From B8-G4 sp033720735 (GTDB lineage: Bacteria > Bacteroidota > Bacteroidia > Chitinophagales > Saprospiraceae), in NCBI GenBank assembly GCA_033720735.1, contig JAWWBX010000057.1, positions 1-18,573 on the forward strand: a stretch of 18,573 nucleotides of DNA. Reading direction: 5' to 3'. Shown one piece after another: positions 17,063 to 18,573 of this stretch (within the stretch, counting starts at the first letter, position 1; each line of letters starts with the position of its first letter). The position numbers and the translations under genes are program-made. The notes under the pieces are model-generated. The model saw only the letters and a list, made by a program, of their open reading frames with translations, was not told the origin of the DNA and did not search any database.

Positions 17063-17738
17063 TCAGCAGACCGTAGTGACCGTGACGGTTCGGGTACGTG
17101 ACCAGCACCTGCTGCTCTTGCCCGACAGGTTGGCGTACTGGGTTGAGCAGGGCTTGTTGATCCTTGCGGATCTGCATTTGGGCAAGGCACAGCATTTTCG
17201 GAAGAACGGTATCCCGGTGCCCGGCAATGTGTTGCGTCATGAACTGCGTCGCCTGGCCGGGCACATCGAACAAATTCAACCGCAGCAAACCTGGATCCTG
17301 GGTGATCTCTCACATAGCGTCTACAACAAAGGGTGGGAGGAAGCAATCACTTTTTTCAGCGCGTACCCGGCAGGCTTCTGGCATCTTGTCCCCGGCAACC
17401 ACGACATCATGCAACGGGAGCAATACGAACGCGCCGGGATCGTGGTCGAAAAACCACTGGTTGCGCATGGCCCTTTCGCGCTCACCCACCAGCTCCTGGC
17501 CCAGGCAGGTGACTTGTATCAGGTGGCCGGACACGTTCATCCGGGTGTGCGCTTGCAGGGCAAGGCCTCCCAGGCGATCACCCTGCCATGTTTCTTTTTT
17601 AAACCGGCATATGCCCTGCTTCCCGCCTTCGGAAGGTTTACAGGTCTTGGAAGAGTTGAGCCGGAACCAGGCGACCAGGTCTACGCCATCGCCGAGGGGC
17701 AGATCCTGGACCTGAGCCCTCAGTCCGGCTCCGCCTGA
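17049..17738 (+). CDS. pdeM: Ligase-associated DNA damage response endonuclease PdeM (metallophosphoesterase)
   Basis: A 229-residue binuclear metallophosphoesterase of the ligase-associated family (TIGR04123 type). The Pseudomonas putida homologue (MPE) is a manganese-dependent DNA endonuclease. The metal-ligand motifs are complete: D41-L-H43-L-G, G85-D86-L-S-H89, G116-N-H118-D119, T-H-Q in the PFALTH segment and G161-H162-V-H164-P-G. The family ending PCFFFKPAYALLPAFGRFTGL is present. Position 88 is S where I recall F as usual in GDLFHS; this should not affect the metal ligands. The ATG lies inside the last codons of the helicase gene (overlap 17049-17062), which suggests translational coupling. 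Its 3' end overlaps the oppositely oriented membrane-protein gene by 19 bases. It is the last gene of the cassette operon. Confidence 0.94.
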   Translation: MSRVDQQTVVTVTVRVRDQHLLLLPDRLAYWVEQGLLILADLHLGKAQHFRKNGIPVPGNVLRHELRRLAGHIEQIQPQQTWILGDLSHSVYNKGWEEAITFFSAYPAGFWHLVPGNHDIMQREQYERAGIVVEKPLVAHGPFALTHQLLAQAGDLYQVAGHVHPGVRLQGKASQAITLPCFFFKPAYALLPAFGRFTGLGRVEPEPGDQVYAIAEGQILDLSPQSGSA

Positions 17739-18573
17739 CGCATCAGCACGCGCCCGTTGTACTCGGCAGCGACAACGTAGGCCGGGCTTAGGGTCTGGAT
17801 GTGCTCGGGATGGACGTAGTAATACGTTGCTGCGGCATCTGGAGAGACTTCTTTACCCGTACGGATCAATTCAACAGGGAGGTTTTGGGTATCAACATAA
17901 AATTGCGTGGCCGGAAAGAAGATCCATTCGGTCGCCAGTGTCACAGGGCGCCCGTTGGTTTCTGAGATCTCAGTAAGATCATACACCATGTCCTTCGTGG
18001 AGGCATCGTACCACCATTCACGGAAGGAACGCAGGCTAAAGACATTGACTACATGTAAAAGAAGGAGTAAACTGAGACCCAGGCCGATGCCGGCAAACAG
18101 GCGGGGGTGCACAGCACGTCGCAGGGCGGCAAAGACGACCAGTGCCATGGCCGGATACAGAATGATCGTTTTGCGGCCGGAGGGAAATTGGGCTCCCATG
18201 ATCCAGTAATTGAGCAGGAAGAACAGGATCAGGCCTCCCGCCACCAAAGCGCTGAAGAAGGCAAATTTTGTCTCGATCTTGCGGGCGCCGCGCAACAGCC
18301 CGTAACCGATGGACAACAAACAGATCAGACCAGAGACCACCGCCGCAACCGTAAATGTCCCGGGTCCGAAATAGTCGCGGCCGTACAAACTGTTGCGGGC
18401 AAATTCCAGCCACGTATCCCACAGGGAGCCGGCGCCATATTGGAACTCACCACCCTGCACCAGGAGCCCGACGGGGTGGTAGAAATAAAAAAACAGCATC
18501 ACCGCTGCCAGCAGCGGAATCAAAGCAGTGAGCAGGACGCCACGCCAAAACGCACGACCCGACCGACCCGACC
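17720..18573 (-). CDS. Polytopic membrane protein, C-terminal part (5' partial at right edge)
   Basis: The function is not recognised. The frame stays open to the right edge (codons upstream of the TTG at 18523 read SGRSGRAFWRGVLLTA), so the TTG is not the start and the N-terminal part is missing. Numbering from that TTG, hydrophobic segments lie at about 1-15, 57-78, 88-110, 118-133 and 140-162. A soluble tail of about 100 residues follows (ATEWIFFPATQFYVDT, AATYYYVHPEH). The pattern of many membrane helices plus a C-terminal soluble segment would fit a GT-C-type glycosyltransferase (family 39-like) or an envelope polymer protein, but no catalytic motif is in view. It is transcribed toward pdeM and ends within it. 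No terminator is visible after its stop. Confidence 0.7.
   Translation of the reverse strand, partial: SGRSGRAFWRGVLLTALIPLLAAVMLFFYFYHPVGLLVQGGEFQYGAGSLWDTWLEFARNSLYGRDYFGPGTFTVAAVVSGLICLLSIGYGLLRGARKIETKFAFFSALVAGGLILFFLLNYWIMGAQFPSGRKTIILYPAMALVVFAALRRAVHPRLFAGIGLGLSLLLLLHVVNVFSLRSFREWWYDASTKDMVYDLTEISETNGRPVTLATEWIFFPATQFYVDTQNLPVELIRTGKEVSPDAAATYYYVHPEHIQTLSPAYVVAAEYNGRVLMRQAEPD

Noticed and set aside
17712..17731. Short hairpins CTGAG/CTCAG and GAGCC/GGCTC at the end of pdeM as a terminator
   Set aside because: The stems are only 5 bp, they compete with each other, no T-run follows, and they lie in overlapping coding ends.
1..18573. CRISPR array, tRNA/rRNA genes, insertion sequences, phage genes or toxin-antitoxin pairs
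   Set aside because: I saw no spaced identical repeats, no tRNA-like cloverleaf, no transposase or integrase motifs, and no small paired genes.

Overview
The window looks like a Bacteroidota chromosome, most likely from the Saprospiria/Lewinella side of the phylum. The support is two secreted proteins with type IX secretion (T9SS) C-terminal sorting domains, a large HYR-like cysteine-rich adhesin, a CarboxypepD-regulatory/TonB-dependent receptor, and weak or absent Shine-Dalgarno sequences. Lines counted by hand are about 57-62% GC in the repair genes and the adhesin, and lower in the receptor. Species cannot be assigned from the sequence alone. I found no rRNA, tRNA, CRISPR array, transposase or integrase.

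Region 1 (1-8080) encodes two surface or secreted proteins in tandem on the + strand. The first is the C-terminal 1973 or so residues of a giant modular protein whose start lies left of the window. It has about 14 HYR/Ig-like modules, a proprotein-convertase P domain inserted inside one of them, a small regulatory-type beta domain, a dockerin-like pair, a cohesin-like domain and a T9SS type A tail. It ends at a good intrinsic terminator. The second is a complete 677-residue secreted protein with two copies of a roughly 225-residue unit, one module shared with the giant protein, and a T9SS-like tail.

Region 2 (8152-17738) is a ligase-associated DNA repair cassette: a metallo-beta-lactamase-fold exonuclease, an ATP-dependent DNA ligase, an Lhr-type DEXH helicase and the metallophosphoesterase endonuclease PdeM. 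All four marker proteins are present and keep their catalytic motifs. Two features of the layout are unusual. A TonB-dependent receptor gene on the opposite strand (9192-12098) separates the exonuclease from the ligase. A GNAT acetyltransferase gene sits between the ligase and the helicase, six bases before the helicase start. Ligase, GNAT, helicase and PdeM look like one operon (gaps of 43, 6 and -14 bases). The expected division of labour is end processing by the exonuclease and PdeM, strand separation by the helicase, and sealing by the ligase; this follows from the families and was not shown here.

Region 3 (17720-18573) is the C-terminal part of a polytopic membrane protein on the - strand. 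It overlaps the end of pdeM tail to tail by 19 bases and runs off the right edge.

The only long intergenic stretch (12099-12432) separates the divergent receptor and ligase genes. It holds a perfect 8-bp inverted repeat that coincides with a candidate Bacteroidota promoter for the receptor.
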